This document shows positions 23,095 to 31,483 of a stretch of 34,294 bases of DNA, in pieces. Both the position numbers and the translations under genes were made by a program. Numbering within the stretch: position 1 is the stretch's first letter; each line of letters begins with the position of its first letter. Below the pieces are notes generated by a model. The model ran no database searches. It saw only the letters and a list, made by a program, of their open reading frames with translations, and was not told where the DNA came from. Location of the stretch: positions 1 through 34,294 of the forward strand of contig SYEM01000012.1 of assembly GCA_005801385.1 (NCBI GenBank). Direction: 5' to 3'. The DNA comes from Verrucomicrobiales bacterium. Lineage in GTDB: Bacteria; Verrucomicrobiota; Verrucomicrobiia; Limisphaerales; UBA9464.

Positions 23095-23110
23095 CGGCGT
23101 GGAGACGCCG
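23095..23110 (+). terminator. Hairpin after the subtilase gene
   Basis: A perfect 6-bp stem CGGCGT/ACGCCG with loop GGAG begins 8 nt after the stop codon. Only a weak pyrimidine stretch (CTTCTCTC) follows, so termination efficiency is uncertain. Confidence 0.4.
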
Positions 23111-23231
23111 GGCTTCTCTCCATCTCCCGGGTGCGCGGGCCATCCGGGCACAAAAAACCCCGCCCTGGCCGTATGAGACAGGTCCCTTCTACCGAAGAGA
23201 CCAGGTGGGAACAGCGGGCAGCCTGCCGCCT

Positions 23232-23420
23232 TCCTATATAGGAGGCCTGGCGTGGGACTGCTTAGGTAACCGCTTTGATGTTCCCGAGGTTGAGATAAGG
23301 TCGAAGGACGCTGTCTCGATTCACGCACCGGGCAGGGAAAAACTGAAAAGGAACAACCGACAGGCTGACGCTAGGCCTCGCGTCGGACCGGTTCAAGCCC
23401 GACCCTCGTCCCTTTTTTTT
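23232..23420 (+). ncRNA. Possible structured small RNA ending in a T-run
   Basis: Read on the plus strand, GTTGAGATA (23289-23297) pairs with TGTCTCGAT (23312-23320), with three wobble pairs. An inner GTC-GAAG-GAC stem lies inside it, and TTCCC/GGGAA (23281-23285 and 23335-23339) may enclose it. A single-stranded A-rich part follows. Then AACCG/CGGTT (23355-23359, 23389-23393) encloses a perfect GACGC/GCGTC stem (23367-23371, 23380-23384). The sequence ends in eight T residues (23413-23420). No match to tmRNA, RNase P, 6S or a known riboswitch was recognised. The 5' end and the strand are uncertain. Confidence 0.3.
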
Positions 23421-23470
23421 ACCCCACACATCGCGGTCTGCTCCGGAACCGCGGGCGGCAGAGGCCGCCG

Positions 23471-24931
23471 CTAGGCGAGGAGTTCCTTCACCACGCGGCT
23501 TTCCTCGACACCGGTCAACCGCTGGTCGAGCCCCTGGTACTTGTACGTGAACCGGTCATGCCGGATCCCCAGCAGGTGCAGCACGGTGGCGTGCAGATCC
23601 CGGATGTGCACCGGGTTGTCGACGATGTTGTACGAGAAGTCGTCCGTCTCGCCGTAGACCGTTCCGCCTTTCGCCCCGCCGCCGGCCATCCACATCGAGA
23701 AGCAGCGCGGATGATGGTCGCGGCCATAGTTGTCCTTCGAGAGTCCGCCCTGGCTGTAGATGGTGCGGCCAAACTCGCCACCCCAGATGATGAGGGTGTC
23801 GTCGAACAGGCCCCGCGCCTTGAGATCGGTGATCAGGCCGTAGATGGGACGGTCGATGTCCTGGCACTGCATCGGAAGCCGACCTGCGATGTTGCCGTGG
23901 TGATCCCAGTTGTTGAGGTAGACCTGGACGAAGCGGACGCCCCGCTCGACGAGGCGTCGGGCCAGAAGCGCCGTGTAGCCGAAGCTGCCCGGCTTGCGGG
24001 CTGATTCGCCGTAGAGCTCGTAGGTGGAGGCCGGCTCATTGGCCACACGGGTCAGCTCCGGAACGCTCGACTGCATCCGGAAGGCCATCTCGTACTGCTG
24101 GATCCGGGTCTCGGTCTCGGGATCCCCCAGGCGCCGGTGCTCGAGCTCATTGAGGCGACGGAGTCCATCGAGCTGGAGCCGTCGGAGATCGGAGGGCACC
24201 CCGGGAGGGTTGTTGATGTAGAGGATCGGATCGCCGGCGCTGCGGAAGGAGACCCCCGCATGTTCCCCGGGCAGGAAGCCGCTCGACCACAGACGGGCGC
24301 TGATCGCCTGGATCTGTTCCTTGTTCGTGGGCTCCGCGACGAGCACCACGAAGGTCGGGAGGTTCTGGTTCATCGACCCCAGCCCATAGCTGACCCAGGA
24401 CCCCATGCAGGGCCGACCCGAGTTCATGTTGCCGGTCTGGATGTAGGAGATGGCCGGTTCGTGGTTGATCGCCTCGGTGTGCATCGACCGGATCAGGCAG
24501 AGGTCGTCGACGACCTTGGCGGTGTTCGGGAGCAGCTCGGAGTTCATCCAGAGCCCGTTCGATCCCGCCTGGCTGAATTTGAACTTCGAGGGAGCGATCG
24601 GGAATCGGGACTGGCCCGAGGTCATGGTCGTGAGTCGCTGGCCCTTCCGGATGGAGTCGGGCAGGTCCTTGTCGTACCAGTCCACCATCTTGGGCTTGTG
24701 GTCCCAGAGGTCCATCTGGGCGGGACCGCCGACCATGTGGAGGTAGATGACCCGCTTGGCCTTGGGGGCGAAGTGGGGCAGAAGCGTCTCGACGGGTGTT
24801 CCCTCGGCGGCCCAGGTCCGGAGCCCATCGCCCAGAAGGCTCGAGAGGGCGGCGTAGCCGAGCAGGTGACGACCGCGGCCGAAGAAATGACGGCGGGTCT
24901 CGCGGCGTGCGAATTCAATGATGGGGTCCAT
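23471..24931 (-). CDS. DUF1501 domain-containing protein with a Tat signal
   Basis: The 486-residue protein is of the type found in large numbers in Planctomycetes and Verrucomicrobia. It has a twin-arginine signal (TRRHFFGRG, RR at 13-14) and then the DUF1501 body, distantly related to sulfatases/alkaline phosphatases: IYLHMVGGPAQMDLWDHKP near the start, VYLNNWDHHGN in the middle, and IIWGGEFGRT with GRDHHPRCFSMWMAGGG later. The exact activity is not established. The ATG at 24929-24931 has a good Shine-Dalgarno (GAGGAG) about 10 nt upstream, one of the few in the window. It lies 25 nt after the DUF1549/DUF1553 gene, its standard partner, and the two form one operon. Confidence 0.93.
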   Translation of the reverse strand: MDPIIEFARRETRRHFFGRGRHLLGYAALSSLLGDGLRTWAAEGTPVETLLPHFAPKAKRVIYLHMVGGPAQMDLWDHKPKMVDWYDKDLPDSIRKGQRLTTMTSGQSRFPIAPSKFKFSQAGSNGLWMNSELLPNTAKVVDDLCLIRSMHTEAINHEPAISYIQTGNMNSGRPCMGSWVSYGLGSMNQNLPTFVVLVAEPTNKEQIQAISARLWSSGFLPGEHAGVSFRSAGDPILYINNPPGVPSDLRRLQLDGLRRLNELEHRRLGDPETETRIQQYEMAFRMQSSVPELTRVANEPASTYELYGESARKPGSFGYTALLARRLVERGVRFVQVYLNNWDHHGNIAGRLPMQCQDIDRPIYGLITDLKARGLFDDTLIIWGGEFGRTIYSQGGLSKDNYGRDHHPRCFSMWMAGGGAKGGTVYGETDDFSYNIVDNPVHIRDLHATVLHLLGIRHDRFTYKYQGLDQRLTGVEESRVVKELLA

Positions 24932-24956
24932 GGGATCGGTCTCCTCGGGGCTTGGG

Positions 24957-27900
24957 TTATTTGTTGAGGACCTCGTCGAGATTGAACAGCTGGTTGGCCA
25001 CGAGGGTGAGGGCGGCGAGGTCCGGGGCGGGAAAACCACCGGAGGGCTTGAGCTCGCCGATGCCCATGAGCTGGTCGGCGGCCTCGGGATGGCCGCGATA
25101 GAAGGTGGAGAACTCGTCGAAGGACCGGCGGACCATTCCCTGCTCCTCAGGATTCAACGGCCGCAGGAGCAACCGTTCCGAGACCCGCTCCACCGCCCGA
25201 TGGGGGTTCCCGGACGCCTCGGTCCAGGCCATCTCCGCCAGGCGTCGTGCCGCCTCGATGAACTGGGGATCATTCAGGGTCGCCAGGGCCTGCAGCGGCG
25301 TGTTCGTCCGCTCGCGTCGGGTGCACGACACCTCGCGGCTGGGCGCATTGAAGATCTCCATCGATGCCGGGGGTGCGGCGCGTTTCCAGAAGGTGTAGAG
25401 GGAACGACGGTACAGGGCATCGCCCGAGTCCCGTTCGTAGCGCTTCGTGTTGCTCTCAGGCATCGCGACCGCCTCCCAGACGCCTTCGGGCTGGTAGGGT
25501 TTGACGCTGGCGCCGCCGACCTTGGGCATCAGGAGCCCACTGGCCGCCAACGCTTGGTCGCGCACCATCTCGGCATCCATGCGGAACCTCGGTCCCCGGC
25601 TGACCAGACGGTTCTGGGGATCCTTCTCCAGCTTCTCCGGGGTGACCCGGGCGTCCTGACGATAGGCCTGGGACATCACCACCTGCTTGAAGAAGCGCTT
25701 CACGTCCCAGCCACTCTCGCGGAAGTCCACCGCCAGCCAGTCGAGGAGTTCCGGGTTCACCGGGGTCTCGCCCATGATGCCGAAGTCCTCGGTGGTCTTC
25801 ACAAGACCGGTGCCGAAGAGCTCCTGCCAGAACCGGTTGACGGTGACGCGGGACAGGAGGGGATTCTCGGGCGACACCAGCCAGAGGGCGAGACCCATCC
25901 GGTTCCTCGGGGCGCCCTCGGGCAGCGGGTTCAGCGCCGCCGGGACATTGGCCTCGACCCGTTCGCCGGGCTTGTCGTACTGGCCCCGTGACAGCATCGC
26001 CGCCATGGGCTTCGAGTCGAACTTCTCCCGTTGGATGTGGGTGACCGGATGACGCTGCCGGATCCCCTCACGCTCGGACTCGAGTCGGGCCAGGGCCTCA
26101 CGCGCCTGGAGCACCGGCTGGAACTGGGTACGGGTGAAGGTCTCCAACAGCACGCCGCGGACCTCGGCGTTCCAGTCGGGAACGGGTTTTCCGACGACCT
26201 GGAGCAGGAGAGGATTCCGGGCCAGCGCCGTGACCTCCGTCGACGAAAGCACCCGGGAGAAAACCCGGACGTCCTGCAACGCGATGCCATCGAAGTGGTC
26301 GCCTCCAGACCGCTGCGCAAACGTCAGCGGCGCCCGGGCCCGGATGGTCCCGGTCAGGGGCTTGTCGGTCTCGATGGACACCGGGACCGGGATGCCGTCG
26401 ACATGGATCGACACCCCTGAGGCCTTGCCGGAGCCGTCATAGCCCATCCACACGTGCTGCCACTGGCCCTTCCGGACTACGGGGTCCTTGGTGGCCACCT
26501 TGATCGCGCTATCCGGCCATTTGTGGATGATGTGGGTGGCGAACTGGCCACCCTGGACCCAGAGATCCCAGCCCCTGTAGGACTCCGACGGCGGATCCAT
26601 CCGGGCCAACAGCGCGGCGGTGGCGGTGGAGTCGGCAGGCACCCGGATCCAACCGCCGAACGAGAAGGCCTGGTTCGTCTCGAACGCGCCGGCGTCCTCG
26701 ACCCGGGCGGTGGCATCCTTGCCAAAGACAGAAGCCGGTCCGAACAGGCCGTTGGTGCGAAGGGTGATCGGTCCGGCGGTCGGGACCTCGATCCCCTTCC
26801 CCGCGACAGTCACCGGGATCGGGTTCGTGTGGCCGGTGGCCAGTGCGGCCCGGAAGTTCTGGCCCGGGAGTTCCAACGCCGACTCGAGCGCTGGTTTCCG
26901 GAGGCTGCCAATCCAGCGCTCCATCGCGGGTCCAGCCTCCGAACGGGCCTGGTCGACAGCCTTCTTCGCGGCGTCGATCTGCCCCGGCAGCGCGGCCCAC
27001 CGGTCGGCGTCGACGGGAGTGGTCACGACGACCATGCTGGCGTTGGCGCCATCCTTCACATTGCCGTCGAACCCCGACTGCTGTGTGTTCCGGAAGAACG
27101 CCGCCATGGAGTAGAAATCCCGCTGGGTGAAGGGATCGAACTTGTGGTCGTGGCAGGCACTGCAGTTGGTCGTGAGCCCCAGGAAGACCCAACCGGTGGT
27201 CGAGACTCGGTCGTTGGCGTAGCCGACGAGGTTCTCCTCCTCGATAGTGCCTCCCTCGTTGGTGGTCATGTTGCACCGGTGGAAGCCGGTGGCCACGAGC
27301 TGATCTTGGGTGGGATCGGGCAGTAGATCGCCAGCGATCTGCTCGACGACGAACCGGTCGAAGGGCTGGTTCCGGTTGAAGGCCGAGATCACCCAATCGC
27401 GATAGGGCCACATCTCACGATAGTTATCGAAATGAAGACCGTGGGTGTCGGCATACCGGGCGGCATCCAACCAGTAGCGGGCCCGATGTTCACCCCAACG
27501 GGGGCTGTCGAGGAGGCGGTCGACCCAGCGCTCGTAAGCGTCTGGGGAGGTGTCCTTCACGAAGGCCTCAACTTCCCCGGGCAGCGGGGGGAGTCCAGTG
27601 AGGTCGAGAGCCACCCGACGCGCCAGCGTCCGGCGATCCGCCTCCGGGTTCATCGCCAGCCCCTTTGCCGCCAGTTTCGCCGACACGAAGGCGTCAATGG
27701 GGGTGTGGCCGGATGCCTTGGGTGCCGCGGGCCGCTCGGGTTTGAGGAAGGACCAGTGGGGCTGCCAGGCTGCCCCCTCGAGGATCCAGCGTCGGATCAG
27801 CTCCTTCTGCTCGGCCTTCAGCTCCTTGTGCGATTCCGGCGGCGGCATCAGTTCGTCGGGATCGGTGTGCACCAGCCGTTTCCAGAGGGCGCTCTGTTCG

Positions 27901-28151
27901 GGCTTCCCAGGCACCACCACCGGTCCCTCGCCCTTGGTCTGGCCGAAGAGGCTTTCCCGGGTGTCGAGCCGCAGGCCCGCCTTGCGGGACCCGGGGTCGG
28001 GACCGTGACAGGCGAGGCAGTTCTCGGAGAGGAGGGGGCGGATGTCCCGGTTGAACTGGAGGTCCTGGGGGGCGCCGAGGACGAGTCCGGATCCGAGGAC
28101 CAAGGGAATCCACCGGGCTGTCTTCAGCGGCCGCTGTCGGGAATCGAGCAT
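24957..28151 (-). CDS. Planctomycete-type cytochrome / DUF1549 / LamG / DUF1553 protein (PSD1 class)
   Basis: The 1064-residue exported protein starts with a signal peptide (hydrophobic WIPLVLGSGLVLGA). A cytochrome-c-like domain carries heme motif CLACH (45-49), and the Met in LMPPP (M102) may be the distal ligand. DUF1549 follows (WLDAARYADTHG; GTIEEENLVGYANDRV) with a second CxxCH, CSACH at 330-334. Residues 470-640 look like a LamG/concanavalin-like domain (FSFGGWIRVPA). DUF1553 closes the protein (NRFWQELFGTGLVKTTEDFG; NTPLQALATLNDPQF). I prefer the ATG at 28149-28151 over one 12 codons upstream, because the latter lies inside a palindrome. Such proteins are thought to work with DUF1501 partners in polysaccharide breakdown; this is family inference. 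Confidence 0.93.
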   Translation of the reverse strand: MLDSRQRPLKTARWIPLVLGSGLVLGAPQDLQFNRDIRPLLSENCLACHGPDPGSRKAGLRLDTRESLFGQTKGEGPVVVPGKPEQSALWKRLVHTDPDELMPPPESHKELKAEQKELIRRWILEGAAWQPHWSFLKPERPAAPKASGHTPIDAFVSAKLAAKGLAMNPEADRRTLARRVALDLTGLPPLPGEVEAFVKDTSPDAYERWVDRLLDSPRWGEHRARYWLDAARYADTHGLHFDNYREMWPYRDWVISAFNRNQPFDRFVVEQIAGDLLPDPTQDQLVATGFHRCNMTTNEGGTIEEENLVGYANDRVSTTGWVFLGLTTNCSACHDHKFDPFTQRDFYSMAAFFRNTQQSGFDGNVKDGANASMVVVTTPVDADRWAALPGQIDAAKKAVDQARSEAGPAMERWIGSLRKPALESALELPGQNFRAALATGHTNPIPVTVAGKGIEVPTAGPITLRTNGLFGPASVFGKDATARVEDAGAFETNQAFSFGGWIRVPADSTATAALLARMDPPSESYRGWDLWVQGGQFATHIIHKWPDSAIKVATKDPVVRKGQWQHVWMGYDGSGKASGVSIHVDGIPVPVSIETDKPLTGTIRARAPLTFAQRSGGDHFDGIALQDVRVFSRVLSSTEVTALARNPLLLQVVGKPVPDWNAEVRGVLLETFTRTQFQPVLQAREALARLESEREGIRQRHPVTHIQREKFDSKPMAAMLSRGQYDKPGERVEANVPAALNPLPEGAPRNRMGLALWLVSPENPLLSRVTVNRFWQELFGTGLVKTTEDFGIMGETPVNPELLDWLAVDFRESGWDVKRFFKQVVMSQAYRQDARVTPEKLEKDPQNRLVSRGPRFRMDAEMVRDQALAASGLLMPKVGGASVKPYQPEGVWEAVAMPESNTKRYERDSGDALYRRSLYTFWKRAAPPASMEIFNAPSREVSCTRRERTNTPLQALATLNDPQFIEAARRLAEMAWTEASGNPHRAVERVSERLLLRPLNPEEQGMVRRSFDEFSTFYRGHPEAADQLMGIGELKPSGGFPAPDLAALTLVANQLFNLDEVLNK

Positions 28152-28171
28152 GATATGACGGGTGCCGGAAC

Positions 28172-28198
28172 CATCGTAGGAATGCACTTCCGACGATG
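28172..28198. promoter_or_regulatory. Imperfect 27-bp palindrome upstream of the DUF1549/DUF1553 gene
   Basis: CATCGT-a-GGAA, a 5-nt centre and TTCC-g-ACGATG form two half-sites with ten matched pairs and one mismatch. It ends 20 nt before the chosen ATG, where an operator or a leader hairpin would sit. It is not followed by a T-run, so I favour a regulator site. Confidence 0.45.
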
Positions 28199-28298
28199 TC
28201 CACCGGACGATCTACAGGTTTGGACGACTTCCGGGGAACGCCTCATCAAAGAAACTCCCACCGGAACCCCAACCGGATCGGTGCGTGTGGTCCACTCC

Positions 28299-28312
28299 GG
28301 CGCCCGGGCGCC
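28299..28312. terminator. GC-rich palindrome just after ispH
   Basis: The 14-bp sequence GGCGCCCGGGCGCC is a perfect palindrome 10 nt beyond the ispH stop codon. It has no T-run, so it may be a Rho-assisted or 3'-stabilising structure rather than an intrinsic terminator. Confidence 0.3.
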
Positions 28313-28322
28313 TCGCCATTTC

Positions 28323-29585
28323 TCAGCGGGCGCGGGTTGGCGTCGCCAGCAGATCCACCACCGAGATGCCTCGCAGCTCGAACAGGCGCCGGATCGTGTC
28401 CTCGATCAGGTTGTTCGGACAGCTGGCCCCGGCGGTGATGCCGACCGTGACGTCGCGGTCCATCGGATACCAGTCCCGGGTCTCGACCTCCTTGCAGGTG
28501 TGCTGGTTCCAATGCTCGATGGCATGGGCCGACTTCATCTTGGAGGCGTTCTTGATGAAGAAGGTGGGGAGGACCTTCTCGCCCATCTCGGCCAGATGGG
28601 AGGTATTGGAGGAGTTGTAGCCTCCGACGACGATGAGGAGGTTCATCGGCTCCCGGAGCATCCGCTGCAGAGCATCCTGACGGTCCTGGGTGGCGCCGCA
28701 GATGGTGTCGAACACCCGGAAATGCTGGGCCAGTGCCGCGGTGCCATGCCGCTTCTCGATGGCGGCCCGGATGCGACGCTGAACCTCTTCCGTCTCTCCC
28801 CGCAGCATCGTCGTCTGGTTGGCCACACCCACCGCGGCCAGGTGGACATCGGGATCGAAGCCCTGGGAGTAGGCGCCCCGGAACCGGTCGAGGAACCCCT
28901 GCCGACCCCCCCCGTTCACGATGTAGTCGCAGACAAAATCAGTCTCCTGGAGGTCGAACACCACGAGGTAGTGACCGTTGCCGTAGGCGCCGGCCTGGGA
29001 GGTCGTCGCCTTGGTCTCCTCGTGCTTCGCCTTGCCATGGATGATGCTGGTGACGCCGTCGCGGCTGTACTGGCGGACCCGCTTCCAGACGCTCATCACG
29101 TCGCCGCAGGTCGTGTCGACCGTCTGGCACCCGGTGGCCTCGAGACGGCGTCGGGTCGAGACCTCGGTGCCGAAGGCCGGGATGATGACGACGTCGTCGG
29201 GTCCGAGCGACAGTCCGGCGATCTCGTCGTCGCTGGGCTTGGGGGAGATGGAGACGATGCCGAGGTTGCGGATCTGGTCGTTGACCTCGGGGTTGTGGAT
29301 GATCTCGCCGAGCAGGAAGATCCGGGTGGGGTCCGGAAAGACGTTCCGGGCGGCGTAGGCAAGATCGATCGCCCGTTCGACCCCGTAGCAGAAGCCGAAC
29401 TCCTTCGCGAGCTTCACGGTCAGACCCGCATGCGAGAGGAGGCCTCCCTGGGCCCGGATCCGCTCCACCAGCTCGCTGCGATAATGGGCCACGACCTGGG
29501 CGGAGACGGCCTCCATGACGTCGGGCCGTCGGAGGTTGATCTTCTTCGGGGAGTTCTCGGGCGCGTTCGGGGGAATGGCGGACAT
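28323..29585 (-). CDS. ispH: 4-hydroxy-3-methylbut-2-enyl diphosphate reductase
   Basis: This enzyme does the last step of the MEP isoprenoid pathway, making IPP and DMAPP with a 4Fe-4S cluster. The 420-residue product is of the long form seen in cyanobacteria and plants, rather than the about 315-residue E. coli form. The three cluster cysteines are in GFCYGVERA (C66), TTCGDV (C160) and TICGAT (C296). The substrate-site histidine is in EIIHNPEVN (H97). VGGYNSSNT and GASCPNNLIE are also typical. The ATG at 29583-29585 is preferred over a GTG four codons earlier. It follows argF by 67 nt on the same strand. Confidence 0.95.
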   Translation of the reverse strand: MSAIPPNAPENSPKKINLRRPDVMEAVSAQVVAHYRSELVERIRAQGGLLSHAGLTVKLAKEFGFCYGVERAIDLAYAARNVFPDPTRIFLLGEIIHNPEVNDQIRNLGIVSISPKPSDDEIAGLSLGPDDVVIIPAFGTEVSTRRRLEATGCQTVDTTCGDVMSVWKRVRQYSRDGVTSIIHGKAKHEETKATTSQAGAYGNGHYLVVFDLQETDFVCDYIVNGGGRQGFLDRFRGAYSQGFDPDVHLAAVGVANQTTMLRGETEEVQRRIRAAIEKRHGTAALAQHFRVFDTICGATQDRQDALQRMLREPMNLLIVVGGYNSSNTSHLAEMGEKVLPTFFIKNASKMKSAHAIEHWNQHTCKEVETRDWYPMDRDVTVGITAGASCPNNLIEDTIRRLFELRGISVVDLLATPTRAR

Positions 29586-29652
29586 CGTCGTCGGCACAGC
29601 CTAATCGAGTCGACCGGATCGTCGAGCGATCAGTGGAGCCGGGGCCCGGGTC

Positions 29653-30615
29653 TCAGGAGACAACCCAGTCGACGATCGCCTTCTGGACGTGGAGCCGGTT
29701 CTCGGCCTCGGCGAAGATCGTCTCGGCGTGGTCCTCGAGCGTGTCGGCGTCGATCTCCTTGCCCCGATAGGCGGGCAGGCAGTGCATGACGAGGGCACCG
29801 GGCCGTGCCCGTTTCACGAGGTCCCGGTTGATCTGGTAGCCACTCAGGTCGCGCACTCTCTGGGCGGACTCCGACTCCTTGCCCATCGACACCCAGACGT
29901 CAGTGTAGAGGAGATCCGCCCCGGTCGCCGCCCAGGGGAGGTCCCGGGTGAGCACCACATGCCCACCGGACTGGAAGTACCAGCAGCGTGCATCGGCCGG
30001 GAGTCCCGGGATCGCCGCCCCGAGGGTGCCCCCGGCACGGACGAGGAGGCCGTCGGCCGGCTGGTACGAGGGTGGCGCCGCCAGCCGCAGCTCGAAGCCG
30101 AGCCGGGCCGCCGCGAAGATCCAGCTCGCGGGAACATTGCACGCCGCGTCCCCGACGAAGGTGACGACCTTCCCGACGATCGGCTCGCCCCGCCGTTCCT
30201 CGAAGGTGTGGATGTCGGTCAGGATCTGGCAGGGATGCTCGTCGTCCGTCAGGGCGTTGATGGTGGGGACGCCGGAGAATCGGGCGAACACCTCGACATC
30301 CGATTGCGCGTAGGTCCGGATGACCGCCCCATGGACCATGCGACCCAGCACACGGGCCGTGTCCTGGATGGGCTCGCCCCGACCGAGCTGGATGTCGTTG
30401 GCGTTGAGGAAGAGCACGTGGGCGCCGAGCTCCCGGAGACCCACCTCGAAGCTGACGCGGGTGCGGGTGGAGGACTTGCTGAAGATCATCGCCCAGGACT
30501 GGCCCTCGAGCGGCCTCGCGTGGGACCGCCGATTGCGTTTGAAGCCGTCCACCCGGTCGAGGATCGACCGGAAATCCCCGACAGTGAGCGACTCGAGACT
30601 CAGCAGATGTTTCAT
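29653..30615 (-). CDS. argF: Ornithine carbamoyltransferase
   Basis: The enzyme makes citrulline from ornithine and carbamoyl phosphate in arginine synthesis. The 320-residue protein has the carbamoyl-phosphate site SSTRTR (48-53), HPCQ (127-130), the ornithine loop DVWVSMG (239-245) and HCLP (278-281). The conserved FSKSSTRTR lead-in and SMG loop separate it from aspartate carbamoyltransferase. The family often has HCLPAHR; here the sequence is HCLPAYR, with Tyr at that position. The ATG at 30613-30615 has a purine-rich AAAGGG a few nt upstream. No other arginine gene is in the window. Confidence 0.95.
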   Translation of the reverse strand: MKHLLSLESLTVGDFRSILDRVDGFKRNRRSHARPLEGQSWAMIFSKSSTRTRVSFEVGLRELGAHVLFLNANDIQLGRGEPIQDTARVLGRMVHGAVIRTYAQSDVEVFARFSGVPTINALTDDEHPCQILTDIHTFEERRGEPIVGKVVTFVGDAACNVPASWIFAAARLGFELRLAAPPSYQPADGLLVRAGGTLGAAIPGLPADARCWYFQSGGHVVLTRDLPWAATGADLLYTDVWVSMGKESESAQRVRDLSGYQINRDLVKRARPGALVMHCLPAYRGKEIDADTLEDHAETIFAEAENRLHVQKAIVDWVVS

Positions 30616-30799
30616 CAGACCCTTTCAGCTCGCGGCGAAAGCCGGAGACTGAAGCGCCATCCGGGGGCCTTGTGAATCGAAATCCTTGTCGTAACCCAGG
30701 CCCGGGGCGGCCCGAAGCCGACATCGAGGCATCGGACCAACGTCCCCAAAAAGTCCCCGGTTCCGTTTTGGACTCCGATCCGCTAGGCTCTCGCCAGTG

Positions 30800-30949
30800 A
30801 TGCTGACGCCCACCCGTTCTGAGAAGCGCATGCTGCAGCTGGTGCTGCTGCTGGCGGTTTCCGGACTCGTCGGCAAGGTCTGGCTCCGGACCCGTCCCCC
30901 TTCCCCGGAACCGCCGGCCATCGCACAGGGCGTTGGCGGGATCCGCTGA
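30800..30949 (+). CDS. Small single-pass membrane ORF
   Basis: This 49-residue ORF has one hydrophobic helix (LQLVLLLAVSGLVGKVWL) after a basic N-terminus and then a proline-rich tail. It ends 2 nt before the start of the Minf_1886-type gene, which suggests translational coupling. A GTG directly precedes the ATG, so either may be used. The N-terminal style recalls the membrane anchor of ComEA-like proteins, but no helix-hairpin-helix part follows. It may be real or a leader ORF. Confidence 0.5.
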   Translation: MLTPTRSEKRMLQLVLLLAVSGLVGKVWLRTRPPSPEPPAIAQGVGGIR

Positions 30950-30951
30950 TC

Positions 30952-31356
30952 ATGGCGCAGGTCGACCTCGATTCCCTTCTCAACCCGGTCCTGGAGCGCG
31001 ACCCGCGCTATGCCAGGGCCGCATACCACTTCGTCTGCGAGGCCCTCGACCACACCCAGGGTTTGCGCGGCTCCGCACCGGGACGGAAGACCCACGTGAC
31101 CGCCCAGGAACTGCTCGAGGGGATCCGCCAGTATGCGCTCCAGCAGTTCGGCCCCCTCGCCTACACCGTCCTCGACGAGTGGGGGGTGAGGTCGTGTCCC
31201 GATTTCGGCGAGATCGTCTTCAACCTCATCGACCACGAGATCTTCTCCAAGACGGACACCGACTCCCGGGAGGGCTTCCGGGAGGGCTTCGATTTTGAGG
31301 GTGCATTCCGACGCCCCTTCACCCCGGGCCAGGCACTGTCGCAGGGGGAGTCCTGA
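30952..31356 (+). CDS. Minf_1886 family protein (Verrucomicrobia/Planctomycetes-restricted)
   Basis: The 134-residue protein matches the small family named for Methylacidiphilum Minf_1886. The landmarks are RDPRYARAAYHFVCEALDHT, a TAQELLEGIRQYAL helix, VLDEWGVRSCPDFGEIVFNLI and a C-terminal SRE-DFEGAF-type segment. The function is unknown; its value is as a phylum marker. The coding sequence contains a perfect 12-bp tandem duplication (31267-31278 and 31279-31290) that encodes REGF twice near the C-terminus. It follows the small membrane ORF by 2 nt and is 127 bp before the M16 peptidase gene. Confidence 0.9.
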   Translation: MAQVDLDSLLNPVLERDPRYARAAYHFVCEALDHTQGLRGSAPGRKTHVTAQELLEGIRQYALQQFGPLAYTVLDEWGVRSCPDFGEIVFNLIDHEIFSKTDTDSREGFREGFDFEGAFRRPFTPGQALSQGES

Positions 31357-31483
31357 CGTCCCGACGCCCTGTCGCCCCAGGAACCCACCCCCGGTCCAGC
31401 CCCCCGGGACCCGCCCATCCTTCACGGAGCGGATGCCGGGTCGGGATCGACCCACAACCCCTCCTCCCCGAAACTTGATTCCA

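Larger units (their letters stand above)
23088..23470. other. Convergent intergenic region with a candidate structured RNA
   Basis: The 383 bp between the 3' ends of the subtilase gene and the DUF1501 gene have no convincing ORF. They hold a hairpin right after the subtilase stop, a perfect 12-bp palindrome TCCTATATAGGA (23232-23243), two good stem-loops and an eight-T run. They also contain A-rich stretches that are unusual for this GC-rich window. See the separate entries. Confidence 0.5.

Noticed and set aside
23196-23225. SRP-RNA-like sequence (ACCAGGT-GGGAA-GCAGCC)
   Set aside because: The invariant domain IV order around the GGAA tetraloop and the AGCAG side is not kept.
23380-23412. 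T-arm-like GGTTCAAG that could mark a tRNA or tmRNA end
   Set aside because: There is no 5-bp/7-nt T-arm, no acceptor stem and no CCA; the tmRNA tag region is also absent.
27432-29789. Plus-strand ORF of 785 codons opposite ispH and the cytochrome gene
   Set aside because: It spans two genes and the gap between them in antisense, with no domain signature.
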